A stretch of 64,000 bases of DNA, taken from positions 2,088,214-2,152,213 of the forward strand of contig NZ_DS999213.1 of NCBI RefSeq assembly GCF_000156335.1, written 5' to 3'. Position 1 is the first letter of the stretch. Every line of letters starts with the position of its first letter. Made by a program: the position numbers and the translations under genes. Below, piece by piece: positions 46,268-55,175 of this stretch. The notes beneath the pieces were generated by a model, which did not search any database, had not been told where the DNA came from, and was given only the letters and a program-made list of their open reading frames with translations. The stretch is from Roseobacter sp. GAI101. GTDB lineage: Bacteria; Pseudomonadota; Alphaproteobacteria; Rhodobacterales; Rhodobacteraceae.

Positions 46268-47176
46268 ATGCAAATATACCTGCCCATCGCCGAGATTTCG
46301 GTTAACGCGTTCCTTCTTTTGGGACTGGGCGGGATTGTGGGTGTCTTGTCGGGCATGTTCGGCGTCGGCGGCGGCTTCCTGATCACGCCCCTGTTGTTCT
46401 TTATCGGCATTCCCCCCGCCGTGGCCGTCGCAACGGGTGCGAACCAGATCGTGGCCTCGTCCTTTTCGGCGCTTCTGGCGCATTTGAAACGGAAAACCGT
46501 TGATCTGAGGATGGGCAGTGTGCTGCTCGCGGGGGGGCTTGTCGGGGCTGCCGGCGGCGTTGGCATCTTCAACTATCTGAAATCACTGGGTCAGGTCGAT
46601 CTGCTGGTAAACCTTTGCTATGTGGTGTTCCTGGGCATCATCGGCGGGTTGATGTTCATTGAATCGGTCAATGCACTGTACAAGACCCGATCGGGCAAGC
46701 GGCAACCGCGCAAAAAGCACACATGGATCCAAAAGCTGCCCTTCAAGATGCGGTTTCGCGTCACAGGGCTGTATATCTCGGTCATTCCACCCCTGCTGGT
46801 GGGGGCGTTCGTCGGCTTGCTTGCGGCGATCATGGGGGTCGGCGGCGGCTTTATCATGGTCCCCGCGATGATCTATCTGCTAGGCATGCCGACCAAAGTG
46901 GTTGTCGGAACGTCCCTATTCCAGATCATTTTTGTGACCGCGTTCACCACACTTCTACACGCCACCACCAACTACACGGTCGATATCATCCTGGCTGTCC
47001 TGCTGTTGGTCGGCGGCGTGATCGGCGCACAATTCGGCACGACCCTCGGGGCCAAGCTGAAAGCCGAACAGTTGCGCATTCTGCTGGCACTGCTGGTGCT
47101 GATCGTCTGTGGCAAGCTGGCACTGGACCTGTTGTTGCAACCGTCCGAGCTGTATTCGATCGGTTTCAGCTCGTGA
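46268..47176 (+). CDS. TauE/SafE family sulfite (anion) exporter
   Basis: This 302-residue protein has about eight helices in two inverted halves with the repeated GVGGGFLITP (about 35-44) and MGVGGGFIMVP (about 190) motifs of TauE/SafE proteins. The family exports sulfite or organosulfonates, or imports other anions. A charged loop (RSGKRQPRKKHTW) lies between halves. It overlaps the next gene by 1 base (TGATG), so the two function together. Confidence 0.9.
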   Translation: MQIYLPIAEISVNAFLLLGLGGIVGVLSGMFGVGGGFLITPLLFFIGIPPAVAVATGANQIVASSFSALLAHLKRKTVDLRMGSVLLAGGLVGAAGGVGIFNYLKSLGQVDLLVNLCYVVFLGIIGGLMFIESVNALYKTRSGKRQPRKKHTWIQKLPFKMRFRVTGLYISVIPPLLVGAFVGLLAAIMGVGGGFIMVPAMIYLLGMPTKVVVGTSLFQIIFVTAFTTLLHATTNYTVDIILAVLLLVGGVIGAQFGTTLGAKLKAEQLRILLALLVLIVCGKLALDLLLQPSELYSIGFSS

Positions 47177-47940
47177 TGCGCGCGCTGCTCGTCCTGATCA
47201 CCGCCGGGATGCTGGTTGGCGCTGCGCAGGCCGAAGAAGATATCGTACTGGGTCTGAACCAAAGCGAGGTTTCGATCTCAACCAATTTCAACGGCTCCGA
47301 GATCATCATCTTCGGTGCCGTAAAACGCGAAACGCCGATCCCCGATGGCCCGGAGCTTGAGGTCGTGGTAACGGTTTCGGGCCCGTCAAAGCCCCTGGTC
47401 GTGCGCCGCAAGGAAAAGAAGTTCGGCATCTGGGTGAACGTCGACGCGGTCGAGGTTGACCGCGCGCCCAGCTTTTATGCCGTCGCGACAAGCGCGCCCT
47501 TGCGCGAAGTCCTGAACCGGATCGAGGATCTGCGCTACAAGATATCGGTCCCGCGCGCGATCCGGTCGGTCGGGGCCCCCATGAACATCATGAATTCCGC
47601 CGCCTTCACCGAGGCGCTGATCCGCATCCGCCGAAAAGAAAATCAGTATCAGCTGATCGAAGACGGGGTCACCGTCGACCAGCAAACGCTTTTCCGCGCA
47701 AACGTCCAACTGCCCGCTGCCCTGATCGAAGGCGATTACAACACCCGCATTTTCCTCACGCGGGGGGGCAAGGTGATATCGCAATACGAAACGGTGATTG
47801 ATGTGCGCAAGGTCGGGCTGGAACGCTGGCTGTATAACCTGTCGCGCGAACAATCGCTGATCTACGGGTTGCTGTCGCTGGCAATCGCGATTGCCGCTGG
47901 CTGGGCTGCCTCTGCGGCCTTTGCCCTGCTGCGGCGCTAA
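47176..47940 (+). CDS. TIGR02186 family membrane-anchored protein
   Basis: A 254-residue protein with a signal peptide (MRALLVLITAGMLVGAAQA, cleavage near 19) and a single C-terminal helix (about residues 228-250), so it is periplasmic and anchored. The family is known in alphaproteobacteria next to TauE/SafE exporters. The start at 47176 overlaps the exporter stop by 1 base. It probably assists that transporter. It ends convergent with the SDR gene with a 4-base overlap. Confidence 0.88.
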   Translation: MRALLVLITAGMLVGAAQAEEDIVLGLNQSEVSISTNFNGSEIIIFGAVKRETPIPDGPELEVVVTVSGPSKPLVVRRKEKKFGIWVNVDAVEVDRAPSFYAVATSAPLREVLNRIEDLRYKISVPRAIRSVGAPMNIMNSAAFTEALIRIRRKENQYQLIEDGVTVDQQTLFRANVQLPAALIEGDYNTRIFLTRGGKVISQYETVIDVRKVGLERWLYNLSREQSLIYGLLSLAIAIAAGWAASAAFALLRR

Positions 47941-48635
47941 CCGCGCCCGATATAGGGCATTTTGGTCGCCATCACCGTCATGAACTGCACATTGGCCTGC
48001 GCCGGCATCTGCGCCATATGCAGGACCGAGGACGCCGCATGGGCCACATCCATCGTGTCCATTTCAGGATTGGCGGCTTTCAGATCGGCGACCAGTTCAC
48101 TTTCTGCATTGCCGATGTCGATCTGACCGCAGGCGATATTAAACGGCCGACCGTCCAGCGACAGGGTTCTGGTCAGGCCGGTCACGGCATGTTTGCTCAT
48201 CGTGTAGCAGACTGACCCGGGGCGCGGCACATAGGCAGACAGGGACCCGTTGTTGATGATACGCCCGCCGTCCGCCTGCTTGCGCATCTGCTCGAACGCC
48301 AATTGTGCGGTGATGAACATGCCGTTGATATTGACCTGCATGACTTCGGTCCAAACCTCGAGAGGGACCTCGTCGATGGGGGCGGAAACGCCGAAGAGGC
48401 CCGCATTATTGAAAAGCACGTCAATGTGGCCGAAATCCTCGAACGCCTGTCGCATCGCTTTCGGGTCCGTCACGTCGGCGGGCAAAGCCACCGCATTCGG
48501 ATGCTCTGCCGCCATTGCGTTCAGGCGGTCCGCGCGCCGTGCGATCAGCCCGACACGCCAGCCTGTCTGCAAGAACAGTTCTGCCGTGGCGCGTCCGATG
48601 CCCGAGCTTGCGCCAGTGATAAGAATGCTTTTCAT
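47937..48635 (-). CDS. Short-chain dehydrogenase/reductase (SDR)
   Basis: This 232-residue Rossmann enzyme has TGASSGIGRA (residues about 7-16) for NAD(P) binding and the catalytic YTMSK (YxxxK) with an upstream Ser (NGSLSAY). SDRs reduce or oxidise alcohols and ketones; the substrate is not inferable. Its ATG overlaps the helicase stop (48632) by 4 bases. Confidence 0.9.
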   Translation of the reverse strand: MKSILITGASSGIGRATAELFLQTGWRVGLIARRADRLNAMAAEHPNAVALPADVTDPKAMRQAFEDFGHIDVLFNNAGLFGVSAPIDEVPLEVWTEVMQVNINGMFITAQLAFEQMRKQADGGRIINNGSLSAYVPRPGSVCYTMSKHAVTGLTRTLSLDGRPFNIACGQIDIGNAESELVADLKAANPEMDTMDVAHAASSVLHMAQMPAQANVQFMTVMATKMPYIGRG

Positions 48636-50173
48636 GTTTCTTCCTTCTCGGTCTCGATGGCCAGACGCAGCGGGGCGGCAGGGGCTGCGCGCAGATCATC
48701 CACCCGCAAAACGCCTGTCGGTTTTGAAAGCCGGTTCCGAACCACCCAGATCAACCGCTCCTGCGCGCGGGTGATCGCGACATAGGCCAGACGCTTCCAC
48801 AAGGGCTGTCCCGCCTCAGAGCGCCCCATACGCGCCGCTGCATACAGATCGGGCGCGAACACCTGCACCGTGTCCCACTGGCTGCCCTGCGCCTTGTGGA
48901 TGGTCACAGCAGCACCATGCAGGAAGGTGGCCCCCATACGCGCGGCAAACGGGATAAAGGGCTCTTCCTCGTCCGGCTTTTCGATCTTTACGATCGACGC
49001 TGCCGAAATCTGCGGATCCTCCGCCCCCATGACATGCAGGCGGCTGAACCCCGGCTTGCGCCCGTTGCCCAGATAGATGACCTGCGCGCCTTTGATCAGG
49101 CCGCGCGCCTCAAGATCCAGACGTTTCTTGCGATGTTTCAGCGGCAGTTCGATCCCGTCGCAAATCAACGGCTCCCCCTCCAGCAGCGCGTCTTCGGGGG
49201 CCCCATGCACGGCACGGAATGCATTGATCAACCGGATGCGTGTCGCGTTGCGCCAGACCAGAACAGGCGAACGTGCCATCAAGTCCACTTCGACCCGCTG
49301 CCCCCAGACAACGCGATCATCCTTTTTCGAGGCCGCTTCGATCATCCTCTCGAACTGCTCGAACGTCAGATCGGGGTCGGCCAGCGCATGGGCCAGATCA
49401 AGGATGGGGTTGTCGGCCTGTTGACGGTGGATGCGGCTCAGGTTCAGCACACGGCCCTTGGGCAGCTTTTCGAAAACCATGGTGCCGGATTGCCCGACCG
49501 GGGCCAGCTGTGCAGGATCCCCGAACAACAGCAAGGTCGGGAAGATCTCTTTCAAATCCTCGAACTGCTTGTCATCCAGCATCGAACTTTCATCGACAAA
49601 GCCGATGTCCAAGGGCTCTTCGCGCCGTTTCCAGCCCGTGATGAAATCACTGCCACGCAATCCGGCGGCAGCCAACGCGCCGGGGATCGACTTGTTATTT
49701 GCGTAAAAGGCAAAGGCCCGGTCCAGCGAGACTTCGTTCATGCCTTCGATTACGGGCCGCTCGCCATTACCCGCAAGCCATTCGGCAATGCGTTCGTATT
49801 CAGGGTCATAAACGGGAGTGTACAGGATCCGGTGGATCGTCGTCGCAGGGACGCCGCGCAGCCGCAACACCGATGCGGCCTTGTTTGTCGGTGCCAGGAT
49901 CGCCAGCGACCGCTTGTCCTTGCGCTTGCGGGATTCGTAGTCGCCGGAAACGATCTCGACGCCAGCGGCTTCCAATGCCTTGTAAAGTTCGGCCAGCAAA
50001 AGGGTCTTGCCCGATCCAGCCTTGCCCGTGACCGCCATCACCTGATCCTTGCCGCCCGCAGGCGGCATCAGCAGACTGTCCTCCAGATCAATGCCGGCAA
50101 GGCGCAACATCTCGGCAACACTGTCAAATGCAGCGGCTTGATCGTCGGAATAGGTCAGCGCAGGTGTTGTCAT
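48632..50173 (-). CDS. RecD/Dda-like ATP-dependent DNA helicase
   Basis: A 513-residue superfamily 1 helicase with Walker A GKAGSGKT (residues 50-57), Walker B VDESSMLDD, motif III around LFGDPAQLAPV and UvrD_C_2-type C-terminal motifs (HKAQGSQWD, YVAITRAQ). It unwinds DNA 5' to 3' by family precedent. It has no RecD-specific partner genes here, so it acts alone, in repair or replication. It lies 41 bases downstream of luxI in the same direction. Confidence 0.9.
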   Translation of the reverse strand: MTTPALTYSDDQAAAFDSVAEMLRLAGIDLEDSLLMPPAGGKDQVMAVTGKAGSGKTLLLAELYKALEAAGVEIVSGDYESRKRKDKRSLAILAPTNKAASVLRLRGVPATTIHRILYTPVYDPEYERIAEWLAGNGERPVIEGMNEVSLDRAFAFYANNKSIPGALAAAGLRGSDFITGWKRREEPLDIGFVDESSMLDDKQFEDLKEIFPTLLLFGDPAQLAPVGQSGTMVFEKLPKGRVLNLSRIHRQQADNPILDLAHALADPDLTFEQFERMIEAASKKDDRVVWGQRVEVDLMARSPVLVWRNATRIRLINAFRAVHGAPEDALLEGEPLICDGIELPLKHRKKRLDLEARGLIKGAQVIYLGNGRKPGFSRLHVMGAEDPQISAASIVKIEKPDEEEPFIPFAARMGATFLHGAAVTIHKAQGSQWDTVQVFAPDLYAAARMGRSEAGQPLWKRLAYVAITRAQERLIWVVRNRLSKPTGVLRVDDLRAAPAAPLRLAIETEKEET

Positions 50174-50214
50174 GGCGCGACCCTAAATCAGGGGCGCGCC
50201 GGGGACCAGATGGC

Positions 50215-50850
50215 TTAGCCGCAAATCGCAACATCAAGGCTGCGCTCCGCCCCGAAACGCTGCTCGAACCAGTACCGCGACTGAACCAAAGACACCCCCG
50301 CACGCCGTGCAACCTGTTGCTGCGCGGCCTCGTCAAACTCCCACAGACCGACGCTGATCTTGGCCGCCCCCTCACCACTGCTGCCCAGAATTTCCGGCGA
50401 AGACCCCGTCATGCGATAAATGCGCACCATACGGGCATCGAACACACCCGCAAAATGAGACACGCCGAAACCTTGCATGATCTCGCCGCCGCCCAACATC
50501 AGGGCAGCCGCCACATGCGCCGGTGCCCCCTTGGCCAGACAGAACCGCGTGCATTCCCAAATCAACGGGCTTTTGATCGGCCCGGTCAACAAATCCGCAA
50601 AATGCTCGTTCACCATCACCCTGCCGGTGGTTGGCAAAAACCGCATCGACCCGCCATGGGTCCCATCAGGGCGCTCCCAGATCACATAAAGCGGATTAAG
50701 GTCGTCGTACGCGTCCCGCTCGAACCCGTTCGCATCAACCGTTACGTCCCAATTCAGGCGCATCTTGAACTGCTCTGCCCGATCCCGAAACATGCTGTGT
50801 GCCAAACGCGGATGCGATGCTAGTTCATCGCCATAAAGATATCGCAACAT
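50215..50850 (-). CDS. Acyl-homoserine-lactone synthase (LuxI family)
   Basis: A 211-residue LuxI enzyme carrying the conserved catalytic set at the expected spacing: Arg24, Phe28, Trp34, Asp46, Asp49, Arg70, Glu99 and Arg102. It makes an N-acyl-homoserine lactone from SAM and acyl-ACP. The acyl chain cannot be predicted; Rhodobacteraceae enzymes often make long chains. The ribosome site AGAGGCAG is close to the start. It lies 173 bases downstream of luxR in the same direction. Confidence 0.94.
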   Translation of the reverse strand: MLRYLYGDELASHPRLAHSMFRDRAEQFKMRLNWDVTVDANGFERDAYDDLNPLYVIWERPDGTHGGSMRFLPTTGRVMVNEHFADLLTGPIKSPLIWECTRFCLAKGAPAHVAAALMLGGGEIMQGFGVSHFAGVFDARMVRIYRMTGSSPEILGSSGEGAAKISVGLWEFDEAAQQQVARRAGVSLVQSRYWFEQRFGAERSLDVAICG

Positions 50851-51023
50851 AATCTGCCTCTTTCCCCACTGAATGTGAGAAAAGGGATAACAAGCCGACC
50901 CTTAACGCCGCTGCACCCGTCCGTACGCCGCACGACACTGGCACGCAACGATCCTGCTTCCAAATGGATCAAAATCCCGGGGGGAGTCCGCAGGACGGGG
51001 GCTGGCCCCCCTTACACCGATGG

Positions 51024-51743
51024 CTAAACGACGATCAGCCCGCGGCTAAGCGCGCGCGCCACGGCGTGGGTTGTATTCATCGCCCCCAGCTTGAACCGCG
51101 CACTTTCAATATAGACACGCAGCGTATGTTCCGAAATCGAAAGCGAGTCGGCCACCTGGGCACGGTTGTACCCGATCGCCAAAAGGGTCATCGCATCAAT
51201 TTCGCGCGGTGACAAAGCCTGCGCGACCTCGGGCGTGCGCCCCGGTTCGAACTCAAGTGCCTTTTGGTTGAAATAATGCGCAATCAGGATCAGATCTCGC
51301 CTGTTGGCCTGCGTAAAAGCCTGCCAGGCATCATCCGTGCAATTGTCGTTGACGGTAAACAGGGCGAATTGTCCGTTGGGGCCTCGGATCGGGACGGTAA
51401 ATCCCTGATTGCCGACACCGTGGTCGATGGCCTCCGTCAGCAGGGCACGCGCGGCCTTGCTGGACCAATCCAGCCGCTTCCAGTCGACCGGGTGAAACCG
51501 CTGAAAGCAGCCCGACACGACCGGATCAACCCGTAGATAATTCTGATCAAGATAGCGGGACCGCCATTCCGGTGAATAGGTTCCGCACCCATACTGATCA
51601 CCCGCAGAGTCCACCCAATGGTAAACGATATGCGCGACACCCAGAAACGTGCGCAGCGCTTCGGTCGCGGTCTGAAGACCGTCAAGCGTGTCGGTCTTTT
51701 CCAGCGCCGCCAATATCTGGTCCAGCGTGAGAGTCATTGCCAT
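51024..51743 (-). CDS. LuxR family autoinducer-binding regulator
   Basis: This 239-residue regulator has an N-terminal autoinducer-binding domain (residues about 20-165, with YHWVDSAGDQYG and YLRVDPVVSGCF, including the conserved Asp-Pro) and a C-terminal LuxR HTH (LSPREIDAMTLLAIGYNRAQVADSL...). It pairs with luxI downstream. Its 5' end lies inside the small gene at 51682 by 62 bases. Confidence 0.93.
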   Translation of the reverse strand: MAMTLTLDQILAALEKTDTLDGLQTATEALRTFLGVAHIVYHWVDSAGDQYGCGTYSPEWRSRYLDQNYLRVDPVVSGCFQRFHPVDWKRLDWSSKAARALLTEAIDHGVGNQGFTVPIRGPNGQFALFTVNDNCTDDAWQAFTQANRRDLILIAHYFNQKALEFEPGRTPEVAQALSPREIDAMTLLAIGYNRAQVADSLSISEHTLRVYIESARFKLGAMNTTHAVARALSRGLIVV

Positions 51744-51897
51744 GCGTTTGCCGTCCGATCCGTTCTTTCAATGCAGATATCTCGGCCAATGCTATAATCG
51801 CGGTGTCATCCAGTTGCTCTGCAAGTGCAGGCAGACCATTGATCGTCGCGAAAGTTTTAAGATCGGTGAGAACGTCAAGTATCCAGTCACTTTGCAT
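51682..51897 (-). CDS. Small protein overlapping luxR, unknown function
   Basis: A 71-residue protein with a compact helical part (residues about 1-46, WILDVLTDLKTFATINGLP and LDDTAIIALAEI) and a basic tail encoded inside the 5' end of luxR in another frame. I recall similar short proteins next to luxR genes in other Rhodobacteraceae, which supports it being real. It probably couples luxR translation or acts as an antagonist. Start at 51897; no domain is known. Confidence 0.65.
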   Translation of the reverse strand: MQSDWILDVLTDLKTFATINGLPALAEQLDDTAIIALAEISALKERIGRQTHGNDSHAGPDIGGAGKDRHA

Positions 51898-51918
51898 GTT
51901 TAGACTCTCGCTTAATTG

Positions 51919-51935
51919 GTTAATTCTTTATTAAC
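51919..51935. promoter_or_regulatory. Inverted repeat GTTAAT-N5-ATTAAC upstream of the luxR operon
   Basis: A perfect 6-base inverted repeat, 22-38 bases upstream of the small gene start. The surrounding 51898-51980 region is AT-rich and should hold the promoter. It is not a typical lux box (about 20 bases, centred GC-rich) but could be a regulator site. Confidence 0.35.
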
Positions 51936-52041
51936 ACAACCATAACATGTGCCTAAATCTGGGTATATTCGCATATTCCAACTCCCCAATTATGGTGAGG
52001 CCCCGATTTCCAAGTCCCTGTTTCGTCTGGAACCGCCTTCC

Positions 52042-52087
52042 GGAACGAAAATCGCCCGCGGATCAGATAGCTGATTCGCGGGCGATT
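52042..52087 (-). terminator. Intrinsic terminator of ccr
   Basis: On the minus strand AATCGCCCGCG pairs exactly with CGCGGGCGATT (52087-52077 with 52060-52050), the loop carries a further ATCA/TGAT pair, and the stem is followed by TTTTCGTT. It starts 25 bases past the ccr stop. Confidence 0.9.
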
Positions 52088-52111
52088 GCTTCCAAATCGT
52101 AAACAGTCAGA

Positions 52112-53392
52112 TTATTTTTTGAACTCCAGCGCGTCTTCCAGCGTGCGCAGACCCGTGGTCGGGGATTGAACCAAAACCGACATGTTGCCCGGCTTATGTT
52201 CGTTCGCGAGCATCTTCATATGTGCAGCGGGCAGATCGGCCCAGCTGAACACTTCCGACATGCAAGGGTCCAAACGACGCTCAAGCATCAGCTTGTTGGC
52301 CGCCGACGCTTGCTTGAGATGGGCAAAGTGGCTGCCCTGCAGGCGCTTCTGGTGCATCCACATATAGCGCACGTCAAGGGTCAGGTTGAACCCCGTCGTC
52401 CCGGCGCAGATCACGACCATGCCGCCCTTCTTGCACACGAAAGTAGAGACGGGGAACGTCGCCTCGCCTGGGTGTTCGAATACCATGTCGACGTTCACAC
52501 CCTTGCCGGTGATCGCCCAGATCGCGGCACCGAATTTCCGCGCTTCTTTGAACCATTCGGCATATTCAGGCGTGTTCACGGTGGGCATCTGCCCCCAGCA
52601 ATTGAAATCCTTGCGGTTCAGAACGCCTTTGGCCCCCAGATCCATGACGAAATCCCGTTTGGATTCGTCCGAGATGACCCCGATCGCATTCGCACCCGCG
52701 GTGTTGATCAACTGGATCGCATAAGACCCCAGCCCGCCCGAAGCGCCCCAGACCAGAACGTTCTGGCCCGGCTTCAGGTCGTGTGGCTCGTGACCGAACA
52801 GCATCCGGTAAGCGGTGGCCAGCGTCAGCGTATAGCACGCCGCTTCCTCCCATGTCAGATGCTTGGGGCGCGGCATAAGCTGCTGTGCCTGCACATTGGT
52901 GAACTGGGCAAAGGACCCATCGGGCGTCTCATAGCCCCAGATCCGCTGGCTTGGCGAATACATCGGATCGCCGCCATTGCATTCCTCGTCGTCCCCGTCG
53001 TCCTGGTTGCAGTGAATAACGACCTCGTCGCCGACCTTCCACCGTTTGACCTTGTCGCCCACCGCCCAGACAATGCCCGCAGCATCGGAACCCGCGATGT
53101 GATAGGGTTGCTTGTGGCCGTCAAACGGGCTGATGGGTTTGCCCAACGCAGCCCAGACGCCGTTGTAGTTCACACCGGCCGCCATCACCAAGACCAGCAC
53201 TTCGTGGCTGTCAAGCGTGGGGACATCGACCACTTCTTCGACCATCGCAGTGTTGGGGTTGCCATGCCGCTCGCGGCGGATCGCCCACGCATACATTTGC
53301 TTGGGAACGTATCCCATGGGCGGAATCTCACCCATTTCATACAGGTCTTTTTCGGGGGCGTCATATTGCGCGATATTGGTGTCCAAGGCCAT
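52112..53392 (-). CDS. ccr: Crotonyl-CoA carboxylase/reductase
   Basis: This 426-residue MDR-family enzyme has the NADPH-binding GASGGLGSYAIQ loop and the family-specific N-terminus (LYEMGEIPPMGYVPKQMYAW). It reductively carboxylates crotonyl-CoA to ethylmalonyl-CoA, the signature step of the ethylmalonyl-CoA pathway for acetate assimilation. The start at 53392 follows GGAGACGGAC. It lies next to plsB-like and, beyond it, ecm, which catalyses a later step. Confidence 0.95.
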   Translation of the reverse strand: MALDTNIAQYDAPEKDLYEMGEIPPMGYVPKQMYAWAIRRERHGNPNTAMVEEVVDVPTLDSHEVLVLVMAAGVNYNGVWAALGKPISPFDGHKQPYHIAGSDAAGIVWAVGDKVKRWKVGDEVVIHCNQDDGDDEECNGGDPMYSPSQRIWGYETPDGSFAQFTNVQAQQLMPRPKHLTWEEAACYTLTLATAYRMLFGHEPHDLKPGQNVLVWGASGGLGSYAIQLINTAGANAIGVISDESKRDFVMDLGAKGVLNRKDFNCWGQMPTVNTPEYAEWFKEARKFGAAIWAITGKGVNVDMVFEHPGEATFPVSTFVCKKGGMVVICAGTTGFNLTLDVRYMWMHQKRLQGSHFAHLKQASAANKLMLERRLDPCMSEVFSWADLPAAHMKMLANEHKPGNMSVLVQSPTTGLRTLEDALEFKK

Positions 53393-53545
53393 GTCCGTCT
53401 CCAACAGTCAGAATAGAGTTGTGCCGCAGTGCAGAATCGCGGCGTCTAAAGCTGGGATATGACCGCTTGCGCAATAATGCAACATGAATTGGCTTCTTTT
53501 TGTAATTTTATAACCTCGCAACCGCAGCAATTTGCGAAGTTTCGC

Positions 53546-54892
53546 CTAAACATCAAAGAAATGCGCAACCGAGTTTGCATAATAGGTCAAAGCCGGCCGT
53601 TCATCCGCCGCAGCGACATAGCCATCGCCCACCTTGATGATGAACGCGCGCTGCAAAAGATGCTCGCGGGCTTTGGCAACCGATGCGGGAAAATCAACAT
53701 GGTCAATCGCATCCGACGCCTTTGCGCGCGCGATCAAACGGTGCATCTCTGCCTCGAGCCTGCCCTCGTCCAACGGCCCTTCGGCCAGAAGCAGAATACG
53801 CGCCATCAGGGGCACAAACAGCAGCGGCATCTCATCGGCAATCCGGCGCATCAGATCCTGCGCCAACAGGTTCACATCAGGGGTCGGACCATAATCGCTG
53901 AGCAGCACAGGTTCGCCAAACACAACCGCCGCCTCTCCGAAGCGCAAAAACTTGCCACGAATGCGCAGCCACGTCTTGCGCAGGATAAAGACCAGGATCA
54001 CGGATATACGCGCCTTGAACCGTCTGGTGCCAGCCCGGTCGGCAGCAATCAGAACGCGGTCTTCCAACACCCTGTCGTAATTGATCGCAACGGGTACAAA
54101 CACCACATCGCGGTCCGCCAGATCAGCTTCGGTCACATAGCCCAGCAGACCCATCTTGGGCGGCATCAATTTCCCATCCAGGCTCAGCCCGCCTTCGGGA
54201 AAGATGGCCTGCGTCACGCCGCCTTCGGTTGCCATCTGCACATAACGCGCCAGAACCCTCCGGTATAGCGCACCACGAGATTTGCGCCGGATGAAATAGG
54301 CCCCCAGCGACTTGATCAGGCGACTCAACGGCCAGACCCGCGCCCACTCTCCCACGGCATAACTCAACGCCGACGCATCCCCCGCCAGATAAGTCACCAA
54401 CATGTAATCCATATTGCTGCGGTGGTTCATGACAAAGATTACGGTCGCATCGCCGGGAATTGATTCGATCAATGCAGCATTGTTCGACCCGGTGCGCACT
54501 TCGTATAGGGCATTGGCCAGAAACCGGGCCAGTCGGATGCCAAAGCTGAAATAGGCAAAGGCGCTGAAACTGGGCACAATTTCACGGGCATACCGGCGGG
54601 CTTGTTCAAAGGCGACGTTTTCCGGCACGCCCTCCTTGCGGGCATGGTTGACGATCGCCTGACTGACTTGCGGATCATAGATCAACCGCTGGATCATGTC
54701 GTGACGCCGCGCCAGCTTGAACGGCTCGATCGGTCGGGTCAGACGCCGGTTCAGACGCTCGACGGCCTTTTCTAGTCGGCGTCGGAAAAACCAGCGCACG
54801 GAAGGCAGCAGAAAATGACTAAGGGCCGTGACCGCCGCAAAAAGCACGATCACCACAAAAAGCCATACAGGAAGTTCAATCGTATCCGTCAT
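53546..54892 (-). CDS. Glycerol-3-phosphate/1-acylglycerol-phosphate acyltransferase-like protein
   Basis: A 448-residue protein with an N-terminal membrane helix (residues about 8-28) and the PlsC/PlsB acyltransferase signature NHRSNMDYML (H-x4-D), plus FPEGGLSLDGK. It resembles the PlsB-like enzymes placed beside ccr in many Rhodobacteraceae. The start is set at MTDTIE (54892); an upstream Cys-rich extension has no support. It is divergent from ecm. Confidence 0.85.
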   Translation of the reverse strand: MTDTIELPVWLFVVIVLFAAVTALSHFLLPSVRWFFRRRLEKAVERLNRRLTRPIEPFKLARRHDMIQRLIYDPQVSQAIVNHARKEGVPENVAFEQARRYAREIVPSFSAFAYFSFGIRLARFLANALYEVRTGSNNAALIESIPGDATVIFVMNHRSNMDYMLVTYLAGDASALSYAVGEWARVWPLSRLIKSLGAYFIRRKSRGALYRRVLARYVQMATEGGVTQAIFPEGGLSLDGKLMPPKMGLLGYVTEADLADRDVVFVPVAINYDRVLEDRVLIAADRAGTRRFKARISVILVFILRKTWLRIRGKFLRFGEAAVVFGEPVLLSDYGPTPDVNLLAQDLMRRIADEMPLLFVPLMARILLLAEGPLDEGRLEAEMHRLIARAKASDAIDHVDFPASVAKAREHLLQRAFIIKVGDGYVAAADERPALTYYANSVAHFFDV

Positions 54893-55097
54893 CGTGCAAC
54901 CCTTGCAGCAGCAAAGGCGTCTGGGCAATATCCCTCCTTTGATTAGTTGTTATCGCGCTATGCGCGCACGCTGCGTCGAAATCACTTTCGTTGAGAAATA
55001 AAGCACCGGCACCCCATCGGCTGAATTTGGGTCTTTGAGACTGGAATGAACTGGACACAAGCCAATCGTTCGGTCGACAATGCCGCAACGCAGCGAA

Positions 55098-55127
55098 TTG
55101 ACACCGCCCGATTGTTTCAAGTATCAG
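55098..55127 (+). promoter_or_regulatory. Possible promoter of ecm
   Basis: TTGACA (55098-55103) and TATCAG (55122-55127), spaced by 18 bases, lie 49-78 bases before the ecm start. CGCAAC repeats surround it. The -10 match is only moderate. Confidence 0.4.
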
Positions 55128-55175
55128 TCACGCAACGCAAGATTATTACGCAACCGATTCACGAGAGGCCGCCCC

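Noticed and set aside
50851..51023. A lux box between luxR and luxI
   Set aside because: I searched for a 18-20 base inverted repeat of the usual type and found none; only short repeats such as CAC/GTG are present.
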